Positions 8,609-17,081 of a stretch of 64,000 bases of DNA are shown one piece after another; position 1 is the first letter of the stretch; each line of letters starts with the position of its first letter. This DNA is from JAHIQC01 sp964565645. Its GTDB lineage: Bacteria > Actinomycetota > Coriobacteriia > Anaerosomatales > JAHIQC01. The stretch is from the NCBI GenBank assembly GCA_964565645.1, contig CAZMFQ010000002.1, positions 1-64,000 on the forward strand, in the 5' to 3' direction. The notes below the pieces were generated by a model, which saw nothing but the letters and a program-made list of their open reading frames with translations, made no database searches and was not told where the DNA came from. The position numbers and the translations under genes were made by a program.

Positions 8609-10591
8609 CTACGAGGCCGGCGCCTCTACGCCGAGGAGTGTCGTCGAGAGCGCGGGCGATCCGGTGACCCGCATTCGGCCCGGGCCCGCGACGATGAGCA
8701 TCGAGAGACCGTCGATCTCCCTGGTCGCACGCGACCCCAGGCCACTGCGGTAGCGTGCGGGTGTGATCACGAGGAGGTCACCGCTGCGAAGTCCGCAACT
8801 CGCGGCCGAGAACTCGCCGTCCACGATCACGATCTCGACCGACTCGCGCTCTTCGTCGATCCCGAGCGCCTGCGCGTTGCTCCGCGACGAAAGCACCACA
8901 CGCAGCGGTATCCCGTCACCACGGGCAACACGCTGGGCAACATCGAGGGCGAGTCGTGCGTCCATGATGCGCGAGCCGGCACGCGGTTTGACGTCGAGCA
9001 CCGCGACGATCCTGGAGATCGGCGCGGTATCGAGACGCGCCGCGAGTATCGGGGTCTCAACCTGTCTGCCGATACGGTCGAGTTCGGTGCCGAAGATGCG
9101 CTCCTCGAGACCGACCTCCCGCCAGGCGAGAACGAGCGCGCTCGCGTCCTCCTCGATGACGGAGTCGCGGGCCGCGGTCGCGAACGACGGAGCGCGGCGC
9201 ACCCGGCCCTCCACGTCCGCACCCTCGGCGGTCGCCGCCTTGACCGCAGACGCCAGGACCCGCCGTGCCGCGTCGACGTCCTGGTCCGCGTGCGAAGCGA
9301 TGGCGACCGGGACTACAAGGCCCGCATCGGGCGACGCCACAAGGGCGCCGAGCCTGGCAAGACGGGGGGCCAGTTCGTCGTCGCGCATGGCCACCAGTAC
9401 CTCGCGCCCGAGTATCGCCTGCTCCTTCTCCGCCACCGGGACCCGTCGCGCGAAGTAGCGCGTCAACAGCGCGCCGAGGAGCAGCGAGATGAGCACGACC
9501 AGCACCACCGCGTTGACGATCCGGTCTGTGAACAGGCCGATGCTCGCCCCGACGAGGGTCGCGGCGAGGGTCGCTGCCGCCTGGGGTATCGACATTCCGA
9601 ACATGACGCCTGACTCGGCGAGTGAGAACCTGAGCAGGCGACCGGAGAGGAACGCGGCGAGCGCCTTGCCCACGACGAGCGCCGCGAGGAACGTGAGAGC
9701 GATGCCGACGGTCTCCATCTGCGCCACGACACCCGGGTCGAGCTTGGTGCCGACGTAGATCAGGAACGCAGGCACGAGCAGGGCGGCGCCAAAGAACTCG
9801 ACACGCTCTATCAACTCACCGCCGGATGGCACGAGCCTGTTCAGGCCAAGCCCTGCGAGGAACGCCCCTACCAGCCCCTCGATACCGAACACAGCGCCGA
9901 TCATCGCGGCCGACGAGAAGCCGAACAGCAGGAACACGAAGCGATTGGTGCGCGACTGCCCAGAGCCCATGAAGAAGCGGCGGCCGAGCCACGGAAGCAC
10001 GACCATCGCATAGACGACGAGCAACCCGAGTCCGATCGCGAGCCCGGCGACCACCGCGCCGACCGATCCGCCGCCGGAGATCGACGAGACCACAGCGAGG
10101 ACCAGCAGCGCGAGCGTGTCAGTGATCACCGTGGCTCCCGCCGTCGCTGTCACCGCACGGTTCGATACGATGCCCGCCTCCTTGACCTCGGGATGGGTCA
10201 CCAAGGTGTGCGAGGCCCATATCGAGCCTATGAGCACCGCCGCCGCACCGGTCAGACCGACGTACGCTCCTGCGCCGAAACCGAGTGCCAGCGGCAGCGA
10301 GAAGGTCATGAGCCCGAAGATCACGGCGGCGTTGCGGTTCTTGTTGAACGTGATGAGATCGAGTTCGAGGCCGGCCTGGAACATGAGATAGAGCAGGCCG
10401 ATGTTGCCGAGCCCTTCAAGGTGCGCGTCGCTGATGACGTTGAGCACGTACGGCCCCATCATGGTGCCGGCGATGACCAGCCCGAGCATCGCGGGCAACC
10501 GCAGCCGTGTGGCGAGCATCGGCCCGACCATGATGCACAACGCGACGACTCCGAGTACGACCTCAGAGCCGAGATGTTCGGTGCCCGCCAA
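8609..10591 (-). CDS. Cation:proton antiporter (CPA2/KefB-like) with C-terminal USP-like region
   Basis: Integral membrane exchanger of 660 residues. The first ~390 residues form about 12 hydrophobic segments typical of Na+/H+ or K+/H+ exchangers, with GSIWASHTLVTHPEV in the region usually holding the ion-binding residues. The last ~260 residues are soluble and resemble two universal-stress-protein-like units (e.g. VVPVAIASHADQD) rather than a TrkA-N domain. It lies between pnp and the M16 peptidase on the same strand, but a terminator-like hairpin separates it from pnp, so it probably has its own promoter. Ion specificity cannot be read from the sequence. Confidence 0.85.
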   Translation of the reverse strand: MAGTEHLGSEVVLGVVALCIMVGPMLATRLRLPAMLGLVIAGTMMGPYVLNVISDAHLEGLGNIGLLYLMFQAGLELDLITFNKNRNAAVIFGLMTFSLPLALGFGAGAYVGLTGAAAVLIGSIWASHTLVTHPEVKEAGIVSNRAVTATAGATVITDTLALLVLAVVSSISGGGSVGAVVAGLAIGLGLLVVYAMVVLPWLGRRFFMGSGQSRTNRFVFLLFGFSSAAMIGAVFGIEGLVGAFLAGLGLNRLVPSGGELIERVEFFGAALLVPAFLIYVGTKLDPGVVAQMETVGIALTFLAALVVGKALAAFLSGRLLRFSLAESGVMFGMSIPQAAATLAATLVGASIGLFTDRIVNAVVLVVLISLLLGALLTRYFARRVPVAEKEQAILGREVLVAMRDDELAPRLARLGALVASPDAGLVVPVAIASHADQDVDAARRVLASAVKAATAEGADVEGRVRRAPSFATAARDSVIEEDASALVLAWREVGLEERIFGTELDRIGRQVETPILAARLDTAPISRIVAVLDVKPRAGSRIMDARLALDVAQRVARGDGIPLRVVLSSRSNAQALGIDEERESVEIVIVDGEFSAASCGLRSGDLLVITPARYRSGLGSRATREIDGLSMLIVAGPGRMRVTGSPALSTTLLGVEAPAS

Positions 10592-10667
10592 CGTCCCAGC
10601 GCCTCCCTGCAGCCTGTATGCCGGTCCCTTCAGAACGCGGAGCGCGCTCCATACGCATAGTAAAGGA

Positions 10668-10693
10668 AAGGGCGGACACGATGGTCCGCCCTT
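10668..10693 (-). terminator. Intrinsic terminator after pnp
   Basis: A perfect 10-bp stem, AAGGGCGGAC (10668-10677) against GTCCGCCCTT (10684-10693), lies 31 bp past the pnp stop. On the minus strand it is followed by a T-rich stretch, TTTCCTTTACT. It probably ends the long rimP-to-pnp transcript. Confidence 0.75.
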
Positions 10694-10723
10694 ACGGGTA
10701 CACGCTATACGTGCCGGCCTCGC

Positions 10724-12913
10724 CTAGTGGCGGCGGCGCGGCTCGCGGTTGCCGCCACGGTCGTCGCGACGCGGTCCGCGGTCGCGGTCCCCGCTCGGAC
10801 GGTCGCCTCCGGGACGGTCGCCACCCTTGCTGGGGGGCGCATCCGGCTTGTCGATGCGATCGAGCGATACCTTGCCGCGATCGTCCACGTCGATGATCTC
10901 GACCTCGACCTCGTCTCCGATGTTGAGGACGTCCTCGACCTTGTCGACGCGGCCCTTGGCCACGCGGGAGATGTGCAGCAGGCCGTCCTTGCCGGGGATG
11001 AGCTCGATGAACGCACCGAAGCTCTGGATCGAAACGACACGACCCTTGTACTTCTCACCGATCTCCGGCTCCTTGACGATTAGCGAGATGCGACGCATGG
11101 CCTCCTCGCCACCCTGGTCACGCGACGCGATGAAGATCGTGCCGTCTTCCTGGATGTCGATGTGCGCGCCGGTCTCCTCCTGGATACCCCGGACGACCTT
11201 GCCACCAGAACCGATGACGTCGCGGATCTTGTCTGTCGGGATCTTGATGGTCAGGATGCGCGGCGCGTACTCCTTGAGCTCCGCGCGCGGCGTATCGATG
11301 GCCTCCATCATCTTGTCGAGGATGTGCGCGCGTCCGGCGTTGGCCTGGCGCAACGCGGTCTCGAGGATCTCGTAGGACAGGCCCTTGGCCTTGTTGTCCA
11401 TCTGGAGCGCCGTGATGCCGGCCTCGGTGCCGGCGACCTTGAAGTCCATGTCGCCGAGGAAGTCCTCGAGGCCCTGGATGTCGGTCAGCACGGCGACCTT
11501 GTCGCCTTCCTTGATGAGGCCCATCGCTATACCGGAGACGGGCGCCTTGATCGGCACACCGGCATCCATCAGCGCGAGCGTCGAACCGCAGACCGAACCC
11601 ATGGAGCTCGAGCCGTTGGACTCGAGGACTTCGGAGACGATACGGATGGTGTACGGGAACGACTCGTTGTCGGGGATCACCGGGAGCAGAGCGCGCTCGG
11701 CGAGTGCGCCGTGCCCGATCTCACGACGCTTGGGGCCGCGCATGAATCCGGTCTCTCCCGTGCAGAACGGCGGGAAGTTGTAGTGGTGCATGTAGCGCTT
11801 GCCCTCGGACACGTCGATCGTGTCGAGCCTCTGCCACTCGGAAAGCATGCCGAGCGTCAAGACCGAGAGGACCTGCGTCTGACCACGGGTGAACAGGCCG
11901 GAACCATGTGCCCGCGGCAGGTAGCCCGCGATGCAGCTGATCGGACGGACCTCGTCGGTCTTGCGGCCATCGGCTCGCTCGCCCTCGTCGAGGACCATGG
12001 TACGCATGGTCTTCTTCTCGAGCTGCTTGAGCACGGCCTTGATGTCCTTGCCGTCCGCGGCCATCTCTTCGGGGGTGAAGGTGGCGAGGAGCTCCTCCTT
12101 GACCGCGGCGACACCCGCCATGCGGGCGTGCTTGTCAGCGTTGTGAAGCGCTTCGCGCATCTTGTCGGCGCCGGCTGCGAAGACACGGTCGCGAAGTCCC
12201 TCGTCGATGACGTGAAGCGGAACCTCCATGGGGGTGATGTCGCACTCGGCGATGAACGCCTCCTGGATCTTGCAGAACTCGCCGATGGCCTCCTGCGCGA
12301 AGGTGAGCGCGGCGAGCATGTCGTCCTCGGAGACCTCGTAGGCCCCCGCCTCGATCATGTAGACGGCGTCGGTCGAGCCGGCGACGACCAGGTCGAGGTC
12401 GGACTCCTCGAGCTCATCGAAGGTCGGGTTCACGACGAAAGCGCCGTCGATCTTGGCGATCCTGACAGCAGCCAGCGGGCCCTCGAACGGGATGCCGGCG
12501 ACCAACAGGGCCGCTGAAGCGCCCATGATGGAGATGACGTCGGGCTGCGAGATCTGGTCGGCCGAGAGCACCGTGGCGATGACCTGGACCTCGTTGCGGA
12601 AGCCGTCCGCGAACGCGGAACGCAGCGGGCGGTCGATCATGCGCGCGGTGAGGATGGCTTTCTCACTCGGGCGGGACTCACGCTTGATGAAACCGCCGGG
12701 GAGCTTGCCCGCTGCATACATCCGCTCTTCGAAGTCGACTGTGAGCGGAAAGAAGTCCAAGTCCTTGGGATGGCTGGATGCGGTCGCTGCGACGAGGACC
12801 ATCGTGTCGCCCTGACGGACGACGACCGCGCCGCCGGCCTGCTTGGCCAGCTCGCCGGTCTCCAGGACGTACTCTTTGCCGTAAAGCTCGAAACTCTTGG
12901 TCACCTTGCTCAT
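10724..12913 (-). CDS. pnp: Polyribonucleotide nucleotidyltransferase (PNPase)
   Basis: Phosphorolytic 3'-5' exoribonuclease of RNA turnover. About 729 residues from the ATG at 12911-12913, which matches the conserved N-terminus of the family. Two RNase PH domains are visible; the second holds GKRYMHHYNFPP, RREIGHGALAERAL and SSMGSVCG. A KH domain (IPTDKIRDVIGSGGKV) and an S1 domain (GKDGLLHISRVAKGRV) follow. The C-terminal tail is rich in Arg, Gly and Asp and is probably disordered RNA-binding sequence. It follows rpsO, the classic neighbour, with a strong hairpin between them. Confidence 0.97.
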   Translation of the reverse strand: MSKVTKSFELYGKEYVLETGELAKQAGGAVVVRQGDTMVLVAATASSHPKDLDFFPLTVDFEERMYAAGKLPGGFIKRESRPSEKAILTARMIDRPLRSAFADGFRNEVQVIATVLSADQISQPDVISIMGASAALLVAGIPFEGPLAAVRIAKIDGAFVVNPTFDELEESDLDLVVAGSTDAVYMIEAGAYEVSEDDMLAALTFAQEAIGEFCKIQEAFIAECDITPMEVPLHVIDEGLRDRVFAAGADKMREALHNADKHARMAGVAAVKEELLATFTPEEMAADGKDIKAVLKQLEKKTMRTMVLDEGERADGRKTDEVRPISCIAGYLPRAHGSGLFTRGQTQVLSVLTLGMLSEWQRLDTIDVSEGKRYMHHYNFPPFCTGETGFMRGPKRREIGHGALAERALLPVIPDNESFPYTIRIVSEVLESNGSSSMGSVCGSTLALMDAGVPIKAPVSGIAMGLIKEGDKVAVLTDIQGLEDFLGDMDFKVAGTEAGITALQMDNKAKGLSYEILETALRQANAGRAHILDKMMEAIDTPRAELKEYAPRILTIKIPTDKIRDVIGSGGKVVRGIQEETGAHIDIQEDGTIFIASRDQGGEEAMRRISLIVKEPEIGEKYKGRVVSIQSFGAFIELIPGKDGLLHISRVAKGRVDKVEDVLNIGDEVEVEIIDVDDRGKVSLDRIDKPDAPPSKGGDRPGGDRPSGDRDRGPRRDDRGGNREPRRRH

Positions 12914-12998
12914 ATATCTCTTCTTCCTCTTCCCTCTCTCCGCGGGCCCCTTGCCCGGGAGGCGATGGTGGTTGACCTGCATCCGGCAGGTCGAACAA

Positions 12999-13025
12999 CG
13001 AAGGCGGGGGATTCCCCCGCCTTCG
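12999..13025 (-). terminator. rpsO-pnp intergenic hairpin
   Basis: CGAAGGCGGGGG and its complement form a near-perfect 12-bp stem with a tiny loop, between rpsO and pnp. On the minus strand it is followed by TTGTTCG rather than a clear U-tract. It may be a partial terminator or, as known for rpsO-pnp in E. coli, a ribonuclease III processing site that lets PNPase control its own mRNA. The second role is inference. Confidence 0.6.
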
Positions 13026-13043
13026 GATGTCCCGTATGGGTAC

Positions 13044-13313
13044 TTACCCTCGAATACCGAGCTTCGCGATGACTGCGCGGTAACGCTCGATGTCGGTCTT
13101 CTTGAGGTAGTTCAGCAGGCGGCGACGCTGGCCGACCAGCTTGAGAAGGCCACGACGGGTGTGGTGGTCCTTCTTGTGGATCTTGAGGTGCTCGGTGAGG
13201 TCCTTGATGCGCTTGGTGAGCAACGCGACCTGGACCTCGGTGGAGCCGGTGTCCCCGTCGACCGCTGCGTACTCAGCGATGATCGCGGACTTCTCGTCCT
13301 TGGAAAGTGCCAT
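13044..13313 (-). CDS. rpsO: 30S ribosomal protein S15
   Basis: Primary binder of 16S rRNA helix 22 in the small subunit. The 89-residue product is full length and carries the family features MALSKDEKSAII, DTGSTEVQVALLTKRI and HHTRRGLLKLVGQRRRLL near the end. The ATG at 13311-13313 is chosen because it matches all S15 proteins and has AGGTGGAAGTG just upstream. It is followed by pnp. Confidence 0.97.
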   Translation of the reverse strand: MALSKDEKSAIIAEYAAVDGDTGSTEVQVALLTKRIKDLTEHLKIHKKDHHTRRGLLKLVGQRRRLLNYLKKTDIERYRAVIAKLGIRG

Positions 13314-13479
13314 ATTCACTTCCACCTTTCGTTCTTGTCCGCCTCGATCCGGGGTCGGCGTCGGTGAGTCGCCGATCTCAGGTCGAGGTACATGGGTGCA
13401 ACCTGCGCAGTATATCACACACGCCACCGGGCGTGTCATGCCTGCCAAGGAGCAGCACCCCGCTCACTCGCGGCGCGCA

Positions 13480-13767
13480 CTAGCGCACGAGCAGCACCAC
13501 GAGGCCGATCGCGACCAGCACGGCTATACAGGCCACGACGGTCCGCCACATGAGGCTGCGCACGTCGGTCTCAGAGCGGACCTCGATGATCTCGAGTTCG
13601 CGTGCCGCGTCATCGAACTCGTGGATGGTGGGCCCGTCGAGACGGTCCCAACGGGGGTCACCGGGCGACGCCCCGTCACGGGCGAGGCGTTCGGCGGTCT
13701 CGAGCTCGAGTTCGTCGATCCCCTCTTGCGCGAAGGGGTCCGGAGGCATCATGTCGTCGATGTTCAT
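13480..13767 (-). CDS. Small tail-anchored membrane protein, unknown function
   Basis: A 95-residue protein I do not recognise. The first ~70 residues are acidic and hydrophilic (FAQEGIDELELETAERL). The last ~22 residues form one hydrophobic helix (VVACIAVLVAIGLVVLLVR), so it is probably tail-anchored in the membrane with the N-terminus in the cytoplasm. It lies between ribF and rpsO on the same strand with short gaps. The start is set at the ATG 13765-13767, as codons further upstream overlap ribF. Confidence 0.65.
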   Translation of the reverse strand: MNIDDMMPPDPFAQEGIDELELETAERLARDGASPGDPRWDRLDGPTIHEFDDAARELEIIEVRSETDVRSLMWRTVVACIAVLVAIGLVVLLVR

Positions 13768-13795
13768 GAGACCGCCACTGCAGACGCTAAAGGGC

Positions 13796-14749
13796 TCATC
13801 GCAGTTCCTCGGCGTGCTCGGGATCGGCCATGAGCGCGACCTGCTCGATGTCCGCATGGATGCGCGACGAGAGTTCGTCCATCGAGCTGAAGGCCTCCTG
13901 CGCACGCAGACGACGCGAGAACTCCAGCATCACATCGGTGTTGTAGAGGTCACCATCGAACCCGAGTACATGCGCCTCGAGGTAATCGCGCGCCGCAGGG
14001 AAGCTCGGGGCCGTCCCGACCGATATCGCGGCGGGCCGTCGTACGCCGCCGGCCGTCAGCCATCCCGCGTACACGCCGTCACCGGGGACAGCCGCATGCC
14101 TGACCGGGCGGACGTTCGCCGTCGGCACGCCGAGGAGCCGCGCGCCCTCTCCCCTGCCCCTGCCGACCCGGCCGTGCAGCCTGTGCTGCCTGCCGAGGAG
14201 CACCGCAGCGCTCTCGACCTGACCGTGGGAGACCAGGCGACGGATCCTCGTCGAGGTCACCGGCTCTCCGCCGACGACCACGAGTTCGTGCGGCACGACC
14301 TCGAAGCCGGACTCGGCGCCGTACTCCGCGAGTGTGTCGACCGTGCCGCTCGCACGCACACCGAACCTGAAGTCACGGCCCACGAGTACCGCTACCGGGT
14401 CGAGTGCAGACATGAACACATCGTCGAGGAACCGCCTCGGCGCCATCTCGGCCATGCGCATGCAGAACGGGAACACGAGGACCGCATCAGCGCCCAGTTC
14501 CCGGATGAACCCGATCTTCTCATCGAGCGTGAGCAACTGCGGCGCGGCCGCCTCGGGGGTCACGACCTGGTCCGGATCACGGTCGAAGGTCACCACGACC
14601 GAGCGGACACCCAGTTCGGAGGCCCTTCGAACCGCATCGGCGATGAGGGTCGCGTGACCGACATGCACTCCGTCGAACACGCCGACCGCAGCGACCGCCG
14701 ACCCGAGACCGTCTCTGCCCTGCTCCCAATCGATGACCTCGAAGCTCAC
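13796..14749 (-). CDS. ribF: Bifunctional riboflavin kinase / FAD synthetase
   Basis: Turns riboflavin into FMN and then FAD. The product has 317 residues. The N-terminal nucleotidyltransferase domain shows GVFDGVHVGHATLI and, later, VGRDFRFG and a TSTRIRR motif. The C-terminal flavokinase domain shows LHGRVGRGRGEGARLLGVPT and NTDVMLEFSRRLRAQEAF. It overlaps truB by 4 bp, the standard arrangement in the nusA-infB-rbfA-truB-ribF-rpsO cluster. Confidence 0.95.
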   Translation of the reverse strand: MSFEVIDWEQGRDGLGSAVAAVGVFDGVHVGHATLIADAVRRASELGVRSVVVTFDRDPDQVVTPEAAAPQLLTLDEKIGFIRELGADAVLVFPFCMRMAEMAPRRFLDDVFMSALDPVAVLVGRDFRFGVRASGTVDTLAEYGAESGFEVVPHELVVVGGEPVTSTRIRRLVSHGQVESAAVLLGRQHRLHGRVGRGRGEGARLLGVPTANVRPVRHAAVPGDGVYAGWLTAGGVRRPAAISVGTAPSFPAARDYLEAHVLGFDGDLYNTDVMLEFSRRLRAQEAFSSMDELSSRIHADIEQVALMADPEHAEELR

Positions 14750-15669
14750 ACGCGCCTCCGTATGCCCTGCGCGAGCACCGTCTCGGGAACCAGCTTCCCG
14801 CCCTGCTCGCGGTAGAGGGCCTTGACCTCATCCTCGCACACCACGACGAATATCTGCCCCGATCCGGCGAACTCCGCGTCGGGAAGCGGGATCGGACGGC
14901 CGTTGGAAACGTCGTCGAAGTCGCCCCCGACGAGAGGCATGTCGGCAAGAGCCGTCATCGGATCGATGAAGCAACCGACGACGGCCTCCGCGCCATTCGA
15001 GGTCACGTCGGCGAGCGCATAAGCCGTTTCGACGCTCAGTCCGCCGCTGGCGGTGCGGCGCAGCGCACACAGATGCGCAGCACTGCCCACCGCCTCACCG
15101 ATGTCGCGCGCCAGAGAGCGTATGTAGGTCCCTTTGGAGACCGTGAACTCCACGTCCCAGGTCTTGGCCTGCGCGTCCAGAGCGAGAAGCCGCGCCTCGA
15201 AGACCTCGATCGGACGCGGCGTCAGCTCTATCGGCGTGCCGGAGCGCGCAGCGCGGTGAGCGGTCACACCGGCGACCTTGATGGCCGAGTATGCCGGCGG
15301 CATCTGCTCTGACCTGCCGAGGAACCGCGCGAGGGTCTCCTCGGCGAAGGAATGCTCGGCGACCTGGTCCGGCACGTCGGCCCGCCTGACGATCCGGCCC
15401 TCGGCATCGTCGGTGTCGGTCGCTGCGCCGAAGGCGATGGTGGCACGGTACGACTTGCTGGCGGAGCTCAGGTAGGGCTCGAGGCGGGTGGCGGGACCGA
15501 CGAGCACCACGAGCAGGCCGGTCGCAGCCGGATCCAGTGTTCCCGCGTGACCGACGCGCTTCTCACCGGCGGCGCGCCTGACGCGGGCGACCACGTCGTG
15601 ACTCGTCATCCCGGCGGGCTTGTCCACGAGCAGGATCCCCGACAGGCCGCTCGCGCCACGGCCCGCCAT
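14746..15669 (-). CDS. truB: tRNA pseudouridine-55 synthase
   Basis: Makes pseudouridine 55 in the T-loop of tRNAs. The product has 307 residues, with DKPAGMTSHDVVARVRR at the start, the catalytic motif GHAGTLDPAATGLL (Asp is the nucleophile), and KSYRATIAFG and GTYIRSLARDIG later. It overlaps ribF downstream by 4 bp, and its ATG shares a base with the nrnA stop upstream, so translation is coupled through the block. Confidence 0.96.
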   Translation of the reverse strand: MAGRGASGLSGILLVDKPAGMTSHDVVARVRRAAGEKRVGHAGTLDPAATGLLVVLVGPATRLEPYLSSASKSYRATIAFGAATDTDDAEGRIVRRADVPDQVAEHSFAEETLARFLGRSEQMPPAYSAIKVAGVTAHRAARSGTPIELTPRPIEVFEARLLALDAQAKTWDVEFTVSKGTYIRSLARDIGEAVGSAAHLCALRRTASGGLSVETAYALADVTSNGAEAVVGCFIDPMTALADMPLVGGDFDDVSNGRPIPLPDAEFAGSGQIFVVVCEDEVKALYREQGGKLVPETVLAQGIRRRV

Positions 15670-16634
15670 CAGGCGGCGCCTCCCGGGAGCATGCGCAGCA
15701 GTCGGGGCAGCAGCTCGTCGAGCGTGCCCTCGAACGTGAAACCGGCCGCGGCCCTGTGGCCTCCGCCGCCGAGCGCACGGGCGACCTCACCCACGTCGGC
15801 GCCGGTCTTGGCGCGTAGATTGCCGCGGACCTCGTCGCCGATGACGCGCAGCAGCACAGCGACCTCGATGCCGCCGATGACGCGCACGGCGTCCGGGAGG
15901 TGCTCGGCCTCTTCGGGCAGCGCGCCGGTGACGCGGAAGTCCTCGTCATCGAGGTACGCCCACGCGACGCGTCCGCCGTTCTCTATGCACAGCCGGGAGA
16001 GCAGGCGGGCCTCGAGTGCGAGTGAGGCGGCGCTGCGCTCCTGGTACACGAGTCGGGACGCCTCGGCAGGATCGACGCCCGCCTCGAGCATCGCAGCCGC
16101 ATCGCGGAAGGCTGCGGGCGAGGTGTTGTCGTACTGGAAGCGCCCTGTGTCGGTCATGAGCGCGATGTAGCAGCATTGCGCGATCTCCGGCGTGGGTTCG
16201 ACCTCGAGTGCGTCGAGGAACCGCCACACGAGCTGCGATGTCGCCGATGCGGTCGCATCGACGATGTTGACCGCGCCGAACTGCTGGTTGTCGGGGTGAT
16301 GATCGATGACGATCAGGGTCTCGGCGCCGACGGCGAGCTCCTCGGCCACTCCGAGTCGTGCGGGATTCGGCGTGTCGAGCGCCACGAAGACCGCGGGCTG
16401 TTCGAGCTCGGCGGCGCGGACGTAGAGTCCGAAGCCGGGCAGGAACGCATAGGTCGCCGAGGGATCACGGTCGTCGGCGAGCGTAGGCACGGCGGGGATG
16501 CCAGCCGTGCGCAGGGCGAGCGTGAGCGCAAGGACCGAGCCGATTGCGTCGCCATCGGGACGGACGTGCGCGCAGACCGCGACCGAGCTCGCGTGGCGAA
16601 GGTGCACGGCTGCCCGGTGGTACGGGGTGCTCAC
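15669..16634 (-). CDS. nrnA: DHH-family oligoribonuclease / pAp phosphatase (NrnA-like)
   Basis: Manganese-dependent DHH/DHHA1 phosphoesterase that degrades nano-RNA and may dephosphorylate pAp. The product has 321 residues. Visible motifs are HVRPDGDAIGS near residue 25, ALDTPNPARLG, the signature DHHPDN near residue 110 and the C-terminal DHHA1 motif GGGGHRAAAGF. Position between rbfA and truB is the usual one in Gram-positive and actinobacterial genomes. Confidence 0.93.
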   Translation of the reverse strand: MSTPYHRAAVHLRHASSVAVCAHVRPDGDAIGSVLALTLALRTAGIPAVPTLADDRDPSATYAFLPGFGLYVRAAELEQPAVFVALDTPNPARLGVAEELAVGAETLIVIDHHPDNQQFGAVNIVDATASATSQLVWRFLDALEVEPTPEIAQCCYIALMTDTGRFQYDNTSPAAFRDAAAMLEAGVDPAEASRLVYQERSAASLALEARLLSRLCIENGGRVAWAYLDDEDFRVTGALPEEAEHLPDAVRVIGGIEVAVLLRVIGDEVRGNLRAKTGADVGEVARALGGGGHRAAAGFTFEGTLDELLPRLLRMLPGGAA

Positions 16635-16637
16635 GGT

Positions 16638-17069
16638 CTACTCCGCGGTCCCGGCACCGTCGGCGTCGGCATCGGGGGCCTCGGACTGCTCGGTGACAGC
16701 CTCCTGTCCGGCACGCGCGAGCAGCGTCGGCGGGACGTTCTTGAGCGCCTCCGACATCCGCATACCAGCGTCGACGCTGTCGTCTATGAAGAAGCGCAGT
16801 TCGGGTGTGAAGCGGCCCTTGATGCGCTGGCCCACGAGGGTGCGGATGCGGCCTTTGGCCGACTCCAGGCCCTCGAGGACCTCGCGGTAGCGCTCTTCGT
16901 CACCATGAGCGGTGACATAGATGTTGGCCTGCATGAGGTCGGGCGCCACGTGCGCGGCTGTGACCGTCACGAGCTCCAGGCGAGGGTCGGAGATCTCGTC
17001 GACAAGGATCGACGCGATCGCCTCCCTCACCTGCTCGTTGAGTTTGCGGGTGCGAGGAGTCTGCTTCAT
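16638..17069 (-). CDS. rbfA: 30S ribosome-binding factor A
   Basis: Assembly factor for the 30S subunit that binds 16S rRNA near the decoding centre. The product has 143 residues, slightly longer than usual because of an acidic Ala/Glu-rich tail. The KH-like fold is indicated by REAIASILVDEISDPRL and FFIDDSVDAGMRM. It sits 12 bp after infB and 3 bp before nrnA. Confidence 0.95.
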   Translation of the reverse strand: MKQTPRTRKLNEQVREAIASILVDEISDPRLELVTVTAAHVAPDLMQANIYVTAHGDEERYREVLEGLESAKGRIRTLVGQRIKGRFTPELRFFIDDSVDAGMRMSEALKNVPPTLLARAGQEAVTEQSEAPDADADGAGTAE

Positions 17070-17081
17070 GTCAGTCGCCCC

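Noticed and set aside
8258..9613. A 451-codon plus-strand frame across the M16 and antiporter genes
   Set aside because: It is Arg/Asp/Glu-rich, spans two well-supported minus-strand genes and has no motif or ribosome-binding site.
11162..12517. A 451-codon open frame on the plus strand
   Set aside because: It lies fully antisense to pnp; its Leu/Gly/Asp/Val-rich translation is the usual mirror of a GC-rich gene and shows no domain.
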